Of a DNA stretch of 64,000 nt, positions 8,565 to 16,953 are shown piece by piece. The notes under the pieces were generated by a model, which saw only the letters and a list, made by a program, of their open reading frames with translations, did not search any database and was not told where the DNA came from. Numbering within the stretch: the stretch's first letter is position 1; the number at the start of each line of letters is the position of its first letter. Both the position numbers and the translations under genes were made by a program. Source of the stretch: Pseudonocardia humida (lineage in GTDB: Bacteria > Actinomycetota > Actinomycetes > Mycobacteriales > Pseudonocardiaceae). The DNA is taken from assembly GCF_023898865.1 (NCBI RefSeq), contig NZ_JAGSOV010000009.1, forward strand, positions 248,001-312,000, in the 5' to 3' direction.

Positions 8565-9688
8565 CCGAGCCGGACCTCCACGCACGTCCCCCCGCCCGGT
8601 TCGCTGCGCAGGTCGAGCGCGCCGCCGAGCTCGCCGACCCGCGCCCGCATCCCGGTCAGGCCGAAACCGGACCGGCGCGCGGCGGCCGGGTCGAAGCCGC
8701 GGCCGTCGTCGCTGATCCGCACCACGGCCGAGGCCGGGTCGAAGATCAGTTCGAGGTCGAGCCGGGAGGCGCCGGCGTGCTTGCGGACGTTGGCCATCGC
8801 CTCCTGGCTCACCCGCATCAGCACGATGTCGTGGCCGGGCGGGAGCGCCCGCTCGGCGCCCTCCACCCGCATCCGCGCCTCGATCCCCAGCTCGTCGCCG
8901 ACCCGCTCGACCAGCCGGTTCAGCGCGGCCGGCAGCGTCGCCGCGTCCAGCTGCGGGGACGACAGCGCGGCCACCAGCGCCCTGGCCTCGCCCAGGTTCT
9001 CCCGCGCCGTCCGCTCCACCAGGGCGACCTTCGGGTCGTCCGGGTCCATCCCCTGGGCCAGCAGCAGGATGCTGCTGAACCCCTGGGCCAGCGTGTCGTG
9101 GATCTCCCGGGCCAGCCGCTCGCGCTCGGCCAGCGCGCCCAGGTCGCGGCTGGCCGCGGCGAGCTCCGCCCGGGTGCGCTCCAGCTCGTCGAGCAGCGCG
9201 GCGCGCTCCGAGCTCTGGGCGACGATGCGGGTGATCCAGGAGCCGAGGAACAGCGATGCGACCAGCATCCCGCCCAGCCAGGCGACCACGAGCGGGACCT
9301 CCCCGGTCCCGAGGGCCGCGGGCACCATCCGCACCGCCCCGATCCCGACGATCGCCAGCGTGGTCACCAGCAGCGCCCACCGGACCGGCAGCAGCCGCCA
9401 GAAGTGCGGGAACAGCAGGAAGAACAGCACCGCGCCGATCGGGGTCAGCGCGAACATCGCCAGCACCAGCGGTGTGGCGCCGGCGACGTAGGCGACCCCC
9501 GGCCGCGTCGCGCGCGACCGGTGCAGCGCCCGGGCCCCGGTCAGCGCGTACCAGAGCGCCACCGCCACCAGCAGGCCCAGCGCGACCCACTCCCGGGCCA
9601 GGACCAGCAGCACGGCCGTCACCGCGGCGAACAGCGCCGCGAAGGCCTGCCACCCCCAGTCCATCTCCTCCCAGACGTGGCGCTCCAC
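8561..9688 (-). CDS. NarL-partner sensor histidine kinase (HisKA_3)
   Basis: A 375-residue membrane kinase. About five hydrophobic helices occupy residues 14-150. A coiled linker leads to the HisKA_3 box ERLAREIHDTLAQG with H197, and an HATPase domain follows (QEAMANVRKHAG, then SDDGRGF and GFGLTGM). No extracellular sensor domain is present, so it probably senses a membrane signal. I take GTG at 9688; an ATG at 9664 (MDWGWQAF) is possible, but a purine-rich GGGAGGAG abuts it too closely. It is coupled to the response regulator downstream. Confidence 0.92.
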   Translation of the reverse strand: MERHVWEEMDWGWQAFAALFAAVTAVLLVLAREWVALGLLVAVALWYALTGARALHRSRATRPGVAYVAGATPLVLAMFALTPIGAVLFFLLFPHFWRLLPVRWALLVTTLAIVGIGAVRMVPAALGTGEVPLVVAWLGGMLVASLFLGSWITRIVAQSSERAALLDELERTRAELAAASRDLGALAERERLAREIHDTLAQGFSSILLLAQGMDPDDPKVALVERTARENLGEARALVAALSSPQLDAATLPAALNRLVERVGDELGIEARMRVEGAERALPPGHDIVLMRVSQEAMANVRKHAGASRLDLELIFDPASAVVRISDDGRGFDPAAARRSGFGLTGMRARVGELGGALDLRSEPGGGTCVEVRLG

Positions 9689-9716
9689 GGGGACAGCCTG
9701 CCGCAGGCCGCACCGG

Positions 9717-9744
9717 CCGCCTCCACCGGTCGGTGGAGGCGGCG
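9717..9744. terminator. Hairpin between purC and the kinase gene
   Basis: A perfect inverted repeat with 12-bp arms (GCCGCCTCCACC) and a 4-nt loop lies about 215 nt beyond the purC stop and just upstream of the kinase start. It could end purBC transcription. It could equally be an operator for the two-component genes. There is no T-run. Confidence 0.5.
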
Positions 9745-9957
9745 CCCCGTCGACGGGCGGTGCCGCGCGGCGGCCGCGACAGCCGATCATGTCGCGGTGG
9801 ACGGCGACCCGGCTCCCCGGCCGGTCCGCGCCGTCCGCTGGTGTCCCCGCGGTCGGCCCGACCGCGCGGGCAGCAGCACACGGTAGGTGCGCCGCGGGGC
9901 GTCGTGGGCCCCGCGCCGCACCGGAGCCGCCTGGAGGGGTCGGGGTGGGCGGCGGCG

Positions 9958-10800
9958 CTACGGCGTCGCCGCCCATTCGCGACCCGTGATGCGCTCGTAG
10001 GCCTGCACGTAGCGGGCCCGGGTGGCCGCGACGACCTCGGCGGGCACCTCCGGCCCGGGCGGGGTGCGGTCCCAGTCCAGCCCGGCCGACCACTCCCGCA
10101 CGAACTGCTTGTCGTAGGCGTGCTGCGCCCGGCCCGGCGACCAGTCGTCGGCAGGCCAGAAGCGGGACGAGTCCGAGGTGAGCACCTCGTCGCCCAGCAC
10201 GATGCGGCCCTCGGCGTCGGTGCCGAACTCCAACTTGGTGTCCGCGACCAGGATGCCGCCGGCCGCCGCCACCTCGGCGCCGCGCGCGTAGACGGCCAGG
10301 GTGAGCTCGCGCAGCCGCTCCGCGGTGCCCGCCCCGACGAGCGCCACGACGTCGTCGAAGGTCATGAACTCGTCGTGCTCGCCGACCGGGGCCTTGGTGG
10401 TCGGGGTGAAGATCGGCGCGGGCAGCCGGGAGCCCTCGACGAGCCCGGGCGGCAGCGCGATGCCCGACACCGTGCCGCGCGCGCGGTACTCCTGCAGGCC
10501 CATCCCGGCCAGGTAGCCGCGGGCGATGCACTCGACGGGCAGCATCCGCAGCCGCCGGCAGCGGATCGCCCGGCCGGCGAACTCGTCGGGGACGTCGGTG
10601 GCCGAGACGACGTGGTTGGGCACCACGTCGGCGAGGCGCTCGAACCACCACAGCGACAGCTGGGTGAGCAGCGCGCCCTTGTCCGGGATCGGGGTGGGCA
10701 GCACGACGTCGTAGATGGAGATGCGGTCGGAGGCGACCAGCAGCAGGTCGTCGCCGTCGACGTACAGGTCGCGGACCTTGCCCGAGTGCAGCAGCTTCAC
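9958..10800 (-). CDS. purC: Phosphoribosylaminoimidazole-succinocarboxamide synthase
   Basis: A 280-residue SAICAR synthetase, joining CAIR with aspartate in purine biosynthesis. The N-terminal KLLHSGKVRDLYV, the central LPVECIARGYLAG and the late GDEVLTSDSSRFW are family signatures. The GTG start at 10800 overlaps the purB stop (GTGA), so purB and purC are translationally coupled. Length and domain are intact. Confidence 0.96.
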   Translation of the reverse strand: MKLLHSGKVRDLYVDGDDLLLVASDRISIYDVVLPTPIPDKGALLTQLSLWWFERLADVVPNHVVSATDVPDEFAGRAIRCRRLRMLPVECIARGYLAGMGLQEYRARGTVSGIALPPGLVEGSRLPAPIFTPTTKAPVGEHDEFMTFDDVVALVGAGTAERLRELTLAVYARGAEVAAAGGILVADTKLEFGTDAEGRIVLGDEVLTSDSSRFWPADDWSPGRAQHAYDKQFVREWSAGLDWDRTPPGPEVPAEVVAATRARYVQAYERITGREWAATP

Positions 10801-12212
10801 AGGATCGACCCCGGCGCGTAGGCGGCGGCCTCGGGACGGGCGGCGATGAGCGCGTCGACGCGGGCCACGACCTCGGCGACCTGGGTGGTGGCCGCGCCGG
10901 TGAACCGCAGCGGGTCGGCGAGCAGGCCGTCGAGGGTGCCGGGGGGCAGCGCGAGCCGTTCGTCGCCGGCGAGGCGGGCCAGCAGGTCGTTCTCGGCCTG
11001 GCCCTTCTCCCGCATCGCCAGCGCCACCGCCACCGCGTGCTCCTTGATCACCTCGTGCGCCGTCTCCCGGCCGACCCCGGCGCGCACCGCGGCCATCAGC
11101 ACGGCGGTGGTGGCCAGGAACGGCAGGTAGCGGTCGAGTTCGCGGGCGACGACCGCGGGGTAGGCGCCGAACTCGTCGAGCACCGTCAGCGCGGTCTCGA
11201 ACAGCCCGTCCAGGGCGAAGAACGCGTCGGGCAGCGCGACCCGGCGGACGACGGAGTCGGACACGTCGCCCTCGTTCCACTGCGCGCCGGCCAGCTCCCC
11301 GACCATCCCCGCGTAGCCGCGCAGCAGCACCATCATCCCGTTGATCCGCTCGGTGGAGCGGCTGTTCATCTTGTGCGGCATCGCCGACGACCCGACCTGC
11401 CCCGGCCGGAACCCCTCGGTGGCCAGCTCGAACCCGGCCATCAGCCGGATCGTCGTGGCCAGCGACGACGGCCCCGCCGCCAGTTGCACCAGCGCGGTGA
11501 GCACGTCGTAGTCCAGCGAGCGCGGGTACACCTGCCCGACGCTGGTCAGCGCGGCGTCGAAGCCGAGGTGCGCGGCCACCCGCCGCTCCAGGTCGGCCAG
11601 CAGGGCCGGGTCGCCCAGCAGGTCGAGCATGTCCTGCGCGGTGCCCATCGGCCCCTTGATGCCGCGCAGCGGGTAGCGCGCCCGCAACTGCTCCAGCCTC
11701 TCGTGCGCCACCAGCATCTCGTCGGCCGCGCTGGCGAACCGCTTGCCCAGCGTCGTCGCCTGCGCGGCCACGTTGTGGCTGCGCCCCGCCATCACCAGCT
11801 CGGCGTGCTCCCCGGCCCGGCGGGCCAACCGGGCCAGCACCGCCAGCGACCGGTCGCGCACGTGCTCCAGCGACAGCCGGATCTGCAGCTGCTCGACGTT
11901 CTCGGTCAGGTCGCGGCTGGTCATGCCCTTGTGGACGTGCTCGTGCCCGGCCAGCGCGCAGAACTCCTCGATCCGCGCCTTGACGTCGTGGCGGGTGACC
12001 CGCTCCCGCGCCGCGATCGAGGCCAGGTCGACCTGCTCGACGACCCGCTCGTAGTCCTCGACGACGCCGTCGGGCACGTCGACGCCCAGCTCCCGCTGGG
12101 CCCGCAGCACCGCGATCCACAGCCGCCGCTCCAGCACGACCTTGCGCTCGGGCGACCAGAGCTCCACGAGCTCCGGACTCGCGTACCGCGCCGCCAGCAC
12201 GTTCGGGATCAC
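10797..12212 (-). CDS. purB: Adenylosuccinate lyase
   Basis: A 471-residue fumarase/aspartase-superfamily lyase acting at two purine steps (SAICAR and adenylosuccinate). TSRDLTEN (about 98-105) and the superfamily signature SSAMPHKMN (275-283) are present. The start is GTG at 12212 (VIPNVLAARYASPEL); the 54-codon extension upstream lies in a hairpin repeat and is rejected. It forms an operon with purC, while purD is 6.6 kb away. Confidence 0.96.
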   Translation of the reverse strand: MIPNVLAARYASPELVELWSPERKVVLERRLWIAVLRAQRELGVDVPDGVVEDYERVVEQVDLASIAARERVTRHDVKARIEEFCALAGHEHVHKGMTSRDLTENVEQLQIRLSLEHVRDRSLAVLARLARRAGEHAELVMAGRSHNVAAQATTLGKRFASAADEMLVAHERLEQLRARYPLRGIKGPMGTAQDMLDLLGDPALLADLERRVAAHLGFDAALTSVGQVYPRSLDYDVLTALVQLAAGPSSLATTIRLMAGFELATEGFRPGQVGSSAMPHKMNSRSTERINGMMVLLRGYAGMVGELAGAQWNEGDVSDSVVRRVALPDAFFALDGLFETALTVLDEFGAYPAVVARELDRYLPFLATTAVLMAAVRAGVGRETAHEVIKEHAVAVALAMREKGQAENDLLARLAGDERLALPPGTLDGLLADPLRFTGAATTQVAEVVARVDALIAARPEAAAYAPGSIL

Positions 12213-12233
12213 GCCGCCAACCCTAATCCGCCC

Positions 12234-12303
12234 ACGTCGCAGACTCCGCGTACCCGGCGCAGGAGCCCGGGGGTCTGCGCCGGGTACGCAAGCTCTGCGA
12301 CGT
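12234..12303. repeat. Nested hairpin repeat, left copy
   Basis: Outer arms ACGTCGCAGA (12234-12243) and TCTGCGACGT (12294-12303) enclose inner arms GCGTACCCGGCGCAG (12248-12262) and CTGCGCCGGGTACGC (12275-12289). All pairs are perfect. It lies directly upstream of purB. A related hairpin occurs at 12603, with a gene relic between the two. It may be a mobile palindromic element or a strong RNA structure. Confidence 0.75.
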
Positions 12304-12306
12304 CGT

Positions 12307-12537
12307 TCAGGTTTGGGCGAGGGCGTGGCGGAGGCGAGCGGCGACCAGGGCCGAAGTCCGCGAGGTCGCGCCACGTCCAGCGGACGACCCGCAGGCCTTC
12401 GACCCGGAGAGCGTCCTCGCGCACCTTCTCGGCGAAGACCGCGTCGCCCGGCTCCTCGCCCGGCGCAGCGCGCGCAGCTCGCGTTCGGTCACCCCGTCGG
12501 CCATCAGATCGGCCCGGAGGTACAGCCCCTCCCCCAT
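12307..12537 (-). pseudogene. Relic of an AbiEi/DUF559-like protein gene
   Basis: Three fragments in changing frames resemble pieces of the common actinobacterial AbiEi/DUF559-type protein. An N-terminal piece (LYLRADLMADGVTERELRAL) starts at the ATG at 12537. It is followed by a C-terminal piece, DAVFAEKVREDALR with VVRWTWRDLADFGP, in another frame. The tail VAARLRHALAQT is back in the first frame. The middle of the gene is missing. Hairpin repeats flank it on both sides, so a deletion followed by drift is likely. Assignment rests on recalled family motifs. Confidence 0.55.
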
Positions 12538-12602
12538 CGGCCCCACGGGCCCACCCTGCCCACCACGCGCACGTCGCGGGCCCGAACCGCACAACTCGTC
12601 CC

Positions 12603-12660
12603 ACGTCGCAGGGTTTCCCCACCCGCGCAGAGCCCTGGGGGTCTGCGCCGGGTGGGGTGA
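12603..12660. repeat. Nested hairpin repeat, right copy
   Basis: This copy begins with ACGTCGCAGG and has arms CCCCACCCGCGCAGA (12617-12631) and TCTGCGCCGGGTGGGG (from 12641), pairing with one bulged base. The loop GCCCTGGGGG is close to that of the 12234 copy. It lies just downstream of the TetR stop and may serve as a terminator there. Confidence 0.65.
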
Positions 12661-12674
12661 CTCCGCGAGGAGGG

Positions 12675-13247
12675 TCACAGGAGGCGCAGGAGGGCGTCGC
12701 GGGCGGCGGCGCGGGGGTCGGGGTCGGCCTCGATCAGGGCGCTGATCACGGCGCCGTCGACCAGGGAGACCAGGTCGCGGATGGCCTCGGCGGACATCGG
12801 GTGGCCGGAGCGGCGGAGGATCTCGGCCAGCAGGGCGTCGAGCTCGGCGCGCAGCTCGCGCATCAGCGGGGCCAGGTAGGGGCGCCGGCCCGCGCCCACC
12901 AGCCGCTCGTAGCGCAGCAGCACCGCGTCCAGGCCTCCGTCGCGCGACTCGGGGCCGAGCAGCTGGTCCAGCACGAGCTCCACCAGCTCGGGGCGGGCGG
13001 CCCGGGTCTCGGCGAGCTGGGCCAGCTGGACGCGGCCCTCGTCGAGCTCGTCGCGGCTGGTGCGCTCGGCGGCCGCGGTGACCAGGTCGTCGAGGGAGGC
13101 GAAGTAGTAGGTGGTGGAGGCCAGGGGCAGGCCGGCGCGCTCGGCCACCGCCCGGTGCCGCACGGCGTCGAACCCGCCGGCGCGCAGCAGCGCGGCGGCC
13201 GCGGTCACCAGCTCCTGCCTGCGCCGCTCACCCTTGCTCGTGGCCAC
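12675..13247 (-). CDS. TetR-family transcriptional regulator
   Basis: A 190-residue repressor. The N-terminal HTH (about 10-55) has the usual sequence GGFDAVRHRAVAERAGL, then STTYYFASLDDLV, in which YYF is the conserved helix-3 end. The C-terminal helical ligand domain is Leu/Glu/Arg-rich. No obvious efflux or enzyme gene is adjacent, so the target is unknown. It lies 21 nt beyond the stop of the anti-sigma-like gene, on the same strand. Confidence 0.92.
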   Translation of the reverse strand: MATSKGERRRQELVTAAAALLRAGGFDAVRHRAVAERAGLPLASTTYYFASLDDLVTAAAERTSRDELDEGRVQLAQLAETRAARPELVELVLDQLLGPESRDGGLDAVLLRYERLVGAGRRPYLAPLMRELRAELDALLAEILRRSGHPMSAEAIRDLVSLVDGAVISALIEADPDPRAAARDALLRLL

Positions 13248-13268
13248 GTCGACCAGTCTCCCCGCCGG

Positions 13269-14003
13269 TCAGAGGAGCGGGGCGAGGTGGTCCACGAGGT
13301 CCTGCAGCCGGTCGGCGTACGGGGCCGGGCCGGGGCCGTCGGGGGTGGCGGACACCAGGACGGTGCCGCCCGAGGCGGTCGGGGCCGCGAGCTCGGTCGG
13401 GGCGGGCGCGCTGTCGGCGACGGTGCCCGGCGGCAGGTACGCCACGGACAGCACGCCGGGCGCGCCGCCCGGGTCGACCTGCAGCGCCAGGTAGCGGTGG
13501 GTTCCCGGCAGGCAGACGTCGGTGGTGGCCGCGGGCGGGGCGCCGGCCGCGTCGGGCAGCACCTCCTCGACGAGCGCGCGCAGGCCGGCGTCCTGGCGGT
13601 CGGCGCAGGCGCCGTCGCCCGGCCCGAGCGGCGGGGCGGCCGCCGGAGCGGGGGGCGCCGGGGCGGAGTCCGCGGAGCCGGGGCCCTCGGACTCCAGGTC
13701 GTCGGCGGCGTAGGGCGCGGACAGCTCGGCCGACCCCGCCCTGCCGCCGGACGCGTCGCGGGCGGACTCGGGGGCCGGGGCGGCGGCGGAGGTCGACTGC
13801 TCGGCCGAGCCGGGCAGGACGATCGCGGCGCCGAGGCCGGCGAGCCCGATGACGGCGGCCGCGGCGACCGCGGCCGAGCGGCGCCGGGCGGTGATCCGCC
13901 GGGACGCGGCCACCACGTCGTCGTGGCCGAAGGCCGGTGGGGGCGCGTCGGGGTCGGACGCGGCGTCGCGGAACAGCGCGGCCAGGCGCTCGTCGTCGGT
14001 CAT
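13269..14003 (-). CDS. Membrane protein, probable partner of the adjacent ECF sigma factor
   Basis: A 244-residue protein with a cytoplasmic N-terminus (1-42), one membrane helix (about 44-62, VAAAAVIGLAGLGAAIVL) and an extracytoplasmic Pro/Ala-rich region followed by a domain with three cysteines. It starts 17 nt after the sigma gene stop. That position and topology suggest an anti-sigma role, although the N-terminal part lacks a clear zinc-type anti-sigma motif. The role is inferred from context only. Confidence 0.65.
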   Translation of the reverse strand: MTDDERLAALFRDAASDPDAPPPAFGHDDVVAASRRITARRRSAAVAAAAVIGLAGLGAAIVLPGSAEQSTSAAAPAPESARDASGGRAGSAELSAPYAADDLESEGPGSADSAPAPPAPAAAPPLGPGDGACADRQDAGLRALVEEVLPDAAGAPPAATTDVCLPGTHRYLALQVDPGGAPGVLSVAYLPPGTVADSAPAPTELAAPTASGGTVLVSATPDGPGPAPYADRLQDLVDHLAPLL

Positions 14004-14019
14004 CGGGTCCTCCCTCCCC

Positions 14020-14562
14020 TCATCCGGCCGGTCGCAGGTCGTCGAGCGCGTCGCCGAGCGCGGTGCGCAGCGCGGCCAGCCCGGCCGCGGTCTGGCTCTT
14101 GACCGTGCCCTCCGAGCAGCTCAGCGCGGCGGCCGTGGCCGGGACGTCGAGCCCCTCCAGGAACCGCAGCACCAGCACGGCCCGCTGCCGGGGCGGCACC
14201 GACCGCAGCCCGCCGACGAGCACGTGCCGGGTGGCGACGGCGTCGGCGGCGCCGGGCACCGCGCGGCGGTCGTCGGGCTCGGCGGTGGCCCGCTCGCGCC
14301 GCCACGGCCGGCGCGACTCGTCCACCACCGCCCGGACGAGCGTGCGCCGCATCCAGGCGTCCAGGGCGGCCTTGTCCCGGATCCGGCGCCAGTGCCGGTG
14401 CAGCGCGACGAACGCCGCCTGGACGTGGTCGTCCGCGCGGTGCCAGTCGCCGCACAGCAGGTAGGCCGTGCGGCGCAGCGCGTCGCGGCGGGTGCGGAAG
14501 AACTCCTCGAAGGAGATCTCGGACACGTCGCCGGACCCGTCGCCGTCGGGCTCGCCGCCCAC
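14020..14562 (-). CDS. ECF sigma factor, SigE (SACE)-type
   Basis: A 180-residue sigma-70 family protein. Region 2 covers FEEFFRTRRDALRRTAYLL to VALHRHWRRI, and region 4 includes LPRQR-like VPPRQRAVLVLRFLEGL and CSEGTVKSQTAAGLAALR. The start is GTG at 14562 because the strong Shine-Dalgarno GGAGGAGG lies 7 nt upstream; a GTG at 14526 would leave this site unused. It is divergent from the threonine aldolase gene and followed by its putative membrane partner. Confidence 0.9.
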   Translation of the reverse strand: MGGEPDGDGSGDVSEISFEEFFRTRRDALRRTAYLLCGDWHRADDHVQAAFVALHRHWRRIRDKAALDAWMRRTLVRAVVDESRRPWRRERATAEPDDRRAVPGAADAVATRHVLVGGLRSVPPRQRAVLVLRFLEGLDVPATAAALSCSEGTVKSQTAAGLAALRTALGDALDDLRPAG

Positions 14563-14713
14563 TCGTCGTCCTCCTCCCCCTCGCACGCACAGACGTGCGG
14601 TCCGGTCGCCGCGGTTGTACGACCCGCCGGGATTCCCTCGATCGGGCCAACGTCGTGACCGTCTCGTGACCCAGGGGAGACCCCACCGTCGCCTACTGGT
14701 TGAATCGGGTGTC

Positions 14714-15841
14714 GTGCGACCCACCACTCGCTCCCGCCGCGCGTCGGCAGGTGACGCCCCGATCGACCTCCGTTCGGACACCGTCACCCAGCCGACCAAG
14801 CAGATGCGCGCCGCCATGGCGGCCGCCGAGGTGGGCGACGACGTCCTCGACCGCGACCCGACGATGCGCAGGCTCGAGGAGCGCGTCGCCGACATGCTCG
14901 GCACCGCGGACGCACTCTGGACCCCGAGCGGCACGATGGGCAACATCATCGCGCTGATGCACCACCTCGGCCGGGGCGACGCGTTCCTGGCCCCGGCGGG
15001 CGCGCACGTGCTCGACGCCGAGCTGGGCACGGCGGCGTGGCTGGCCGGGGGCATGCCCCGCCCGCTGGAGCACGACGCGGGCCCGGGCAAGGTCTCCCCG
15101 GCGGCGGTCCGCCGGGCGGCGGGCGCCCCCGGGCCGTACTTCACGCTGCGCACCACCCTGCTGTGCCTGGAGAACACCCACAACGCCGCAGGCGGCACGG
15201 TCACCGCACCGGACGAGCACGCCTCGCTGGCCGCGGCGGCCCGCGCGGCCCGGCTCAAGGTCCACCTCGACGGCGCCCGGCTGTGGCACGCCGCGGTCGC
15301 GCTCGGGGTGCCGCCGCGCACGCTCACCGTCGGCGCCGACACGGTCCAGGTGTGCCTGAGCAAGGGCCTCGGCGCGCCGGTGGGGTCGGTGGTCGCCGGG
15401 TCGGAGGAGTTCGTCGAGAACGCCCGGCGGCTGCGCAAGATGCTCGGCGGCGGGGTCCGCCAGGGCGGGGTGCTGGCCGCGGCGGGACTGCTCGCCCTCG
15501 ACCGGGTCGACCGCCTCGCCGAGGACCACGAGCGCGCCCGCGCGCTCGCCGCGGGCCTGCGGGAGCGCGGCTGGCAGGTGGGGGTCCCGGCGACCAACAT
15601 CGTGCTCGTCTCGGTGGCCGACCTGCCCGGCACGCTGCACCGGCTGGAGAGCGCCGGGGTGCGGGCCACCCCGATGTCCGGCCAGGTCCGCTTCGTCACC
15701 CACGCCGACCTCACCGACACCGACATCACCGCGGCGCTGGAGCGCATCGGCCCGGTGGAGACGACCAACGGCGTGCCCGAGCCGCGCGCCCGGTTCAGGA
15801 GGGACGCCGGTCACGCTCCAGCGCGTCCAGCCGGGCGCTGA
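14714..15841 (+). CDS. Low-specificity L-threonine aldolase
   Basis: A 375-residue PLP enzyme of the Beta_elim_lyase family, splitting threonine into glycine and acetaldehyde. Signatures are IDLRSDTVTQPT (17-28), LENTHNAAGG, HLDGARL (184-190, PLP-binding Asp) and the Schiff-base lysine K217 in CLSKGLGAPVGS. The GTG at 14714 is the first start close to the conserved N-terminus. Its last 47 nt overlap the convergent potassium channel gene. The sigma factor gene is divergent upstream. Confidence 0.93.
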   Translation: MRPTTRSRRASAGDAPIDLRSDTVTQPTKQMRAAMAAAEVGDDVLDRDPTMRRLEERVADMLGTADALWTPSGTMGNIIALMHHLGRGDAFLAPAGAHVLDAELGTAAWLAGGMPRPLEHDAGPGKVSPAAVRRAAGAPGPYFTLRTTLLCLENTHNAAGGTVTAPDEHASLAAAARAARLKVHLDGARLWHAAVALGVPPRTLTVGADTVQVCLSKGLGAPVGSVVAGSEEFVENARRLRKMLGGGVRQGGVLAAAGLLALDRVDRLAEDHERARALAAGLRERGWQVGVPATNIVLVSVADLPGTLHRLESAGVRATPMSGQVRFVTHADLTDTDITAALERIGPVETTNGVPEPRARFRRDAGHAPARPAGR

Positions 15842-16568
15842 CCCGGCGCAGCTCGTCGAGCACCTCCGACAGCTGGGCGTCGGTCCGGTCGGCCTCGACC
15901 TCCACCGCCTTCTCGACCTGCTGGCCCGCCTGGCGCAGGTTCTCCACGAACCAGCTGGCGATCGACGCCGTCACCACGCCGAGCAGCGCGATCCCGGCGA
16001 CCATCAGCGCCGCGGCGACGAACCGGCCTTCGGTCGTGACCGGGTAGCGGTCGCCGTAGCCGACGGTGGACAGCGTGGTGATGGTCCACCAGATCGCCTC
16101 GCCGAAGGTGGTCAGCGTGGCGTCCGGCGCCGCGCGCTCGGCGTCCAGCACGGCCAGCGACGCGACGAAGGAGATCAGCGCCACCGTCCCGGCGACGTAG
16201 ATCGCGACCCGGCCGCGGGCGTCGTCGCGCAGTTGGCGGTTGAGCACGCCGATCGCGGTGAACACGCGCAGCGCGCGCAACGGGCGGAACATCGGCAGCA
16301 GCAGGACCGCCAGTTCCAGCAGGTGCCGGCGGACGTAGCGCAGCCGCTGCCGGGCCAGCGCCAGGCGCACCAGGTAGTCGATACCGAAGACCACCCAGGT
16401 GACGGTGATGACGACCTCCAGCGCCGCCCGGTCGTCCGCCCCGAGCGAGGTGTCGAGCACCTCCCAGGCGTAGGCCGCCAGGAACACGACGGCGAGGCCG
16501 GTCAACCACCAGTCGACGCGGCGGTCCCAGGCCGCGATCCGCGGCTCGTCGTCGGACACCGTGACCAT
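15795..16568 (-). CDS. Voltage-gated-type potassium channel
   Basis: A 257-residue Kv-like ion channel with six membrane helices. An S4-like arginine segment RPLRALRVF (95-103) and the selectivity filter TVGYGD (168-173) are clear. The C-terminus (about 215-257) is a charged coiled coil that probably assists tetramer assembly. The start is ATG at 16568, 17 nt after the stop of the small HTH gene. It overlaps the 3' end of the threonine aldolase gene on the other strand. Confidence 0.94.
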   Translation of the reverse strand: MVTVSDDEPRIAAWDRRVDWWLTGLAVVFLAAYAWEVLDTSLGADDRAALEVVITVTWVVFGIDYLVRLALARQRLRYVRRHLLELAVLLLPMFRPLRALRVFTAIGVLNRQLRDDARGRVAIYVAGTVALISFVASLAVLDAERAAPDATLTTFGEAIWWTITTLSTVGYGDRYPVTTEGRFVAAALMVAGIALLGVVTASIASWFVENLRQAGQQVEKAVEVEADRTDAQLSEVLDELRRVSARLDALERDRRPS

Positions 16569-16585
16569 GAACGGGACTGTAGGTC

Positions 16586-16912
16586 CTACTCGGCGCCGTC
16601 CTTGTCCCGCTGCGGCGGTCGGTAGTCCTGGCGTGCCTTGCGGATCTGCTCCCGCACGTCCTCCTCGACCCACCGGGCCCGGCCGCTGACCGTCTCCGAG
16701 GCCGGCGTGATGAGCCCCTCGCGGCGGTAGCGCTGCAAGGTCCGGGCGGTGATGCCCAGCGCTCGGGCCAGCTCACCGGTGCACGACGGACCGGTCCCGC
16801 ACCCCTGCCCCTCCGGCAGGACGCGCTGCGGGCGCTCCTGGTCCAGGCCCGGGCGCGGTCGCTGCTCGACGGCGGGCCGGTGCCCCCGCTCGACGCGCCG
16901 GCCCCGCTCCAC
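16586..16912 (-). CDS. Small MerR-like helix-turn-helix protein, 5' end uncertain
   Basis: The last 65 residues are a clear MerR/HTH_17-like DNA-binding domain (ELARALGITARTLQRYRREG, then ARWVEEDVREQIR). The N-terminal 43 residues from the only canonical in-frame start (GTG 16912) are Arg/Pro-rich and do not look like protein. On the opposite strand, 16790-16927 reads as a plausible C-terminus (DALRALLVQARARSLLDGG, stop at 16925-16927). The gene may therefore have lost its true start in a rearrangement. It is followed closely by the channel gene. Confidence 0.6.
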   Translation of the reverse strand: MERGRRVERGHRPAVEQRPRPGLDQERPQRVLPEGQGCGTGPSCTGELARALGITARTLQRYRREGLITPASETVSGRARWVEEDVREQIRKARQDYRPPQRDKDGAE

Positions 16913-16953
16913 GTGCCCTGGATCTGAGCGGACGCCGATCGGGGCCGTCCGGA

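Noticed and set aside
11037..14102. Plus-strand frame of 1021 codons
   Set aside because: It runs across purB, the relic, TetR and the anti-sigma-like gene on the opposite strand, and its composition changes with each of them.
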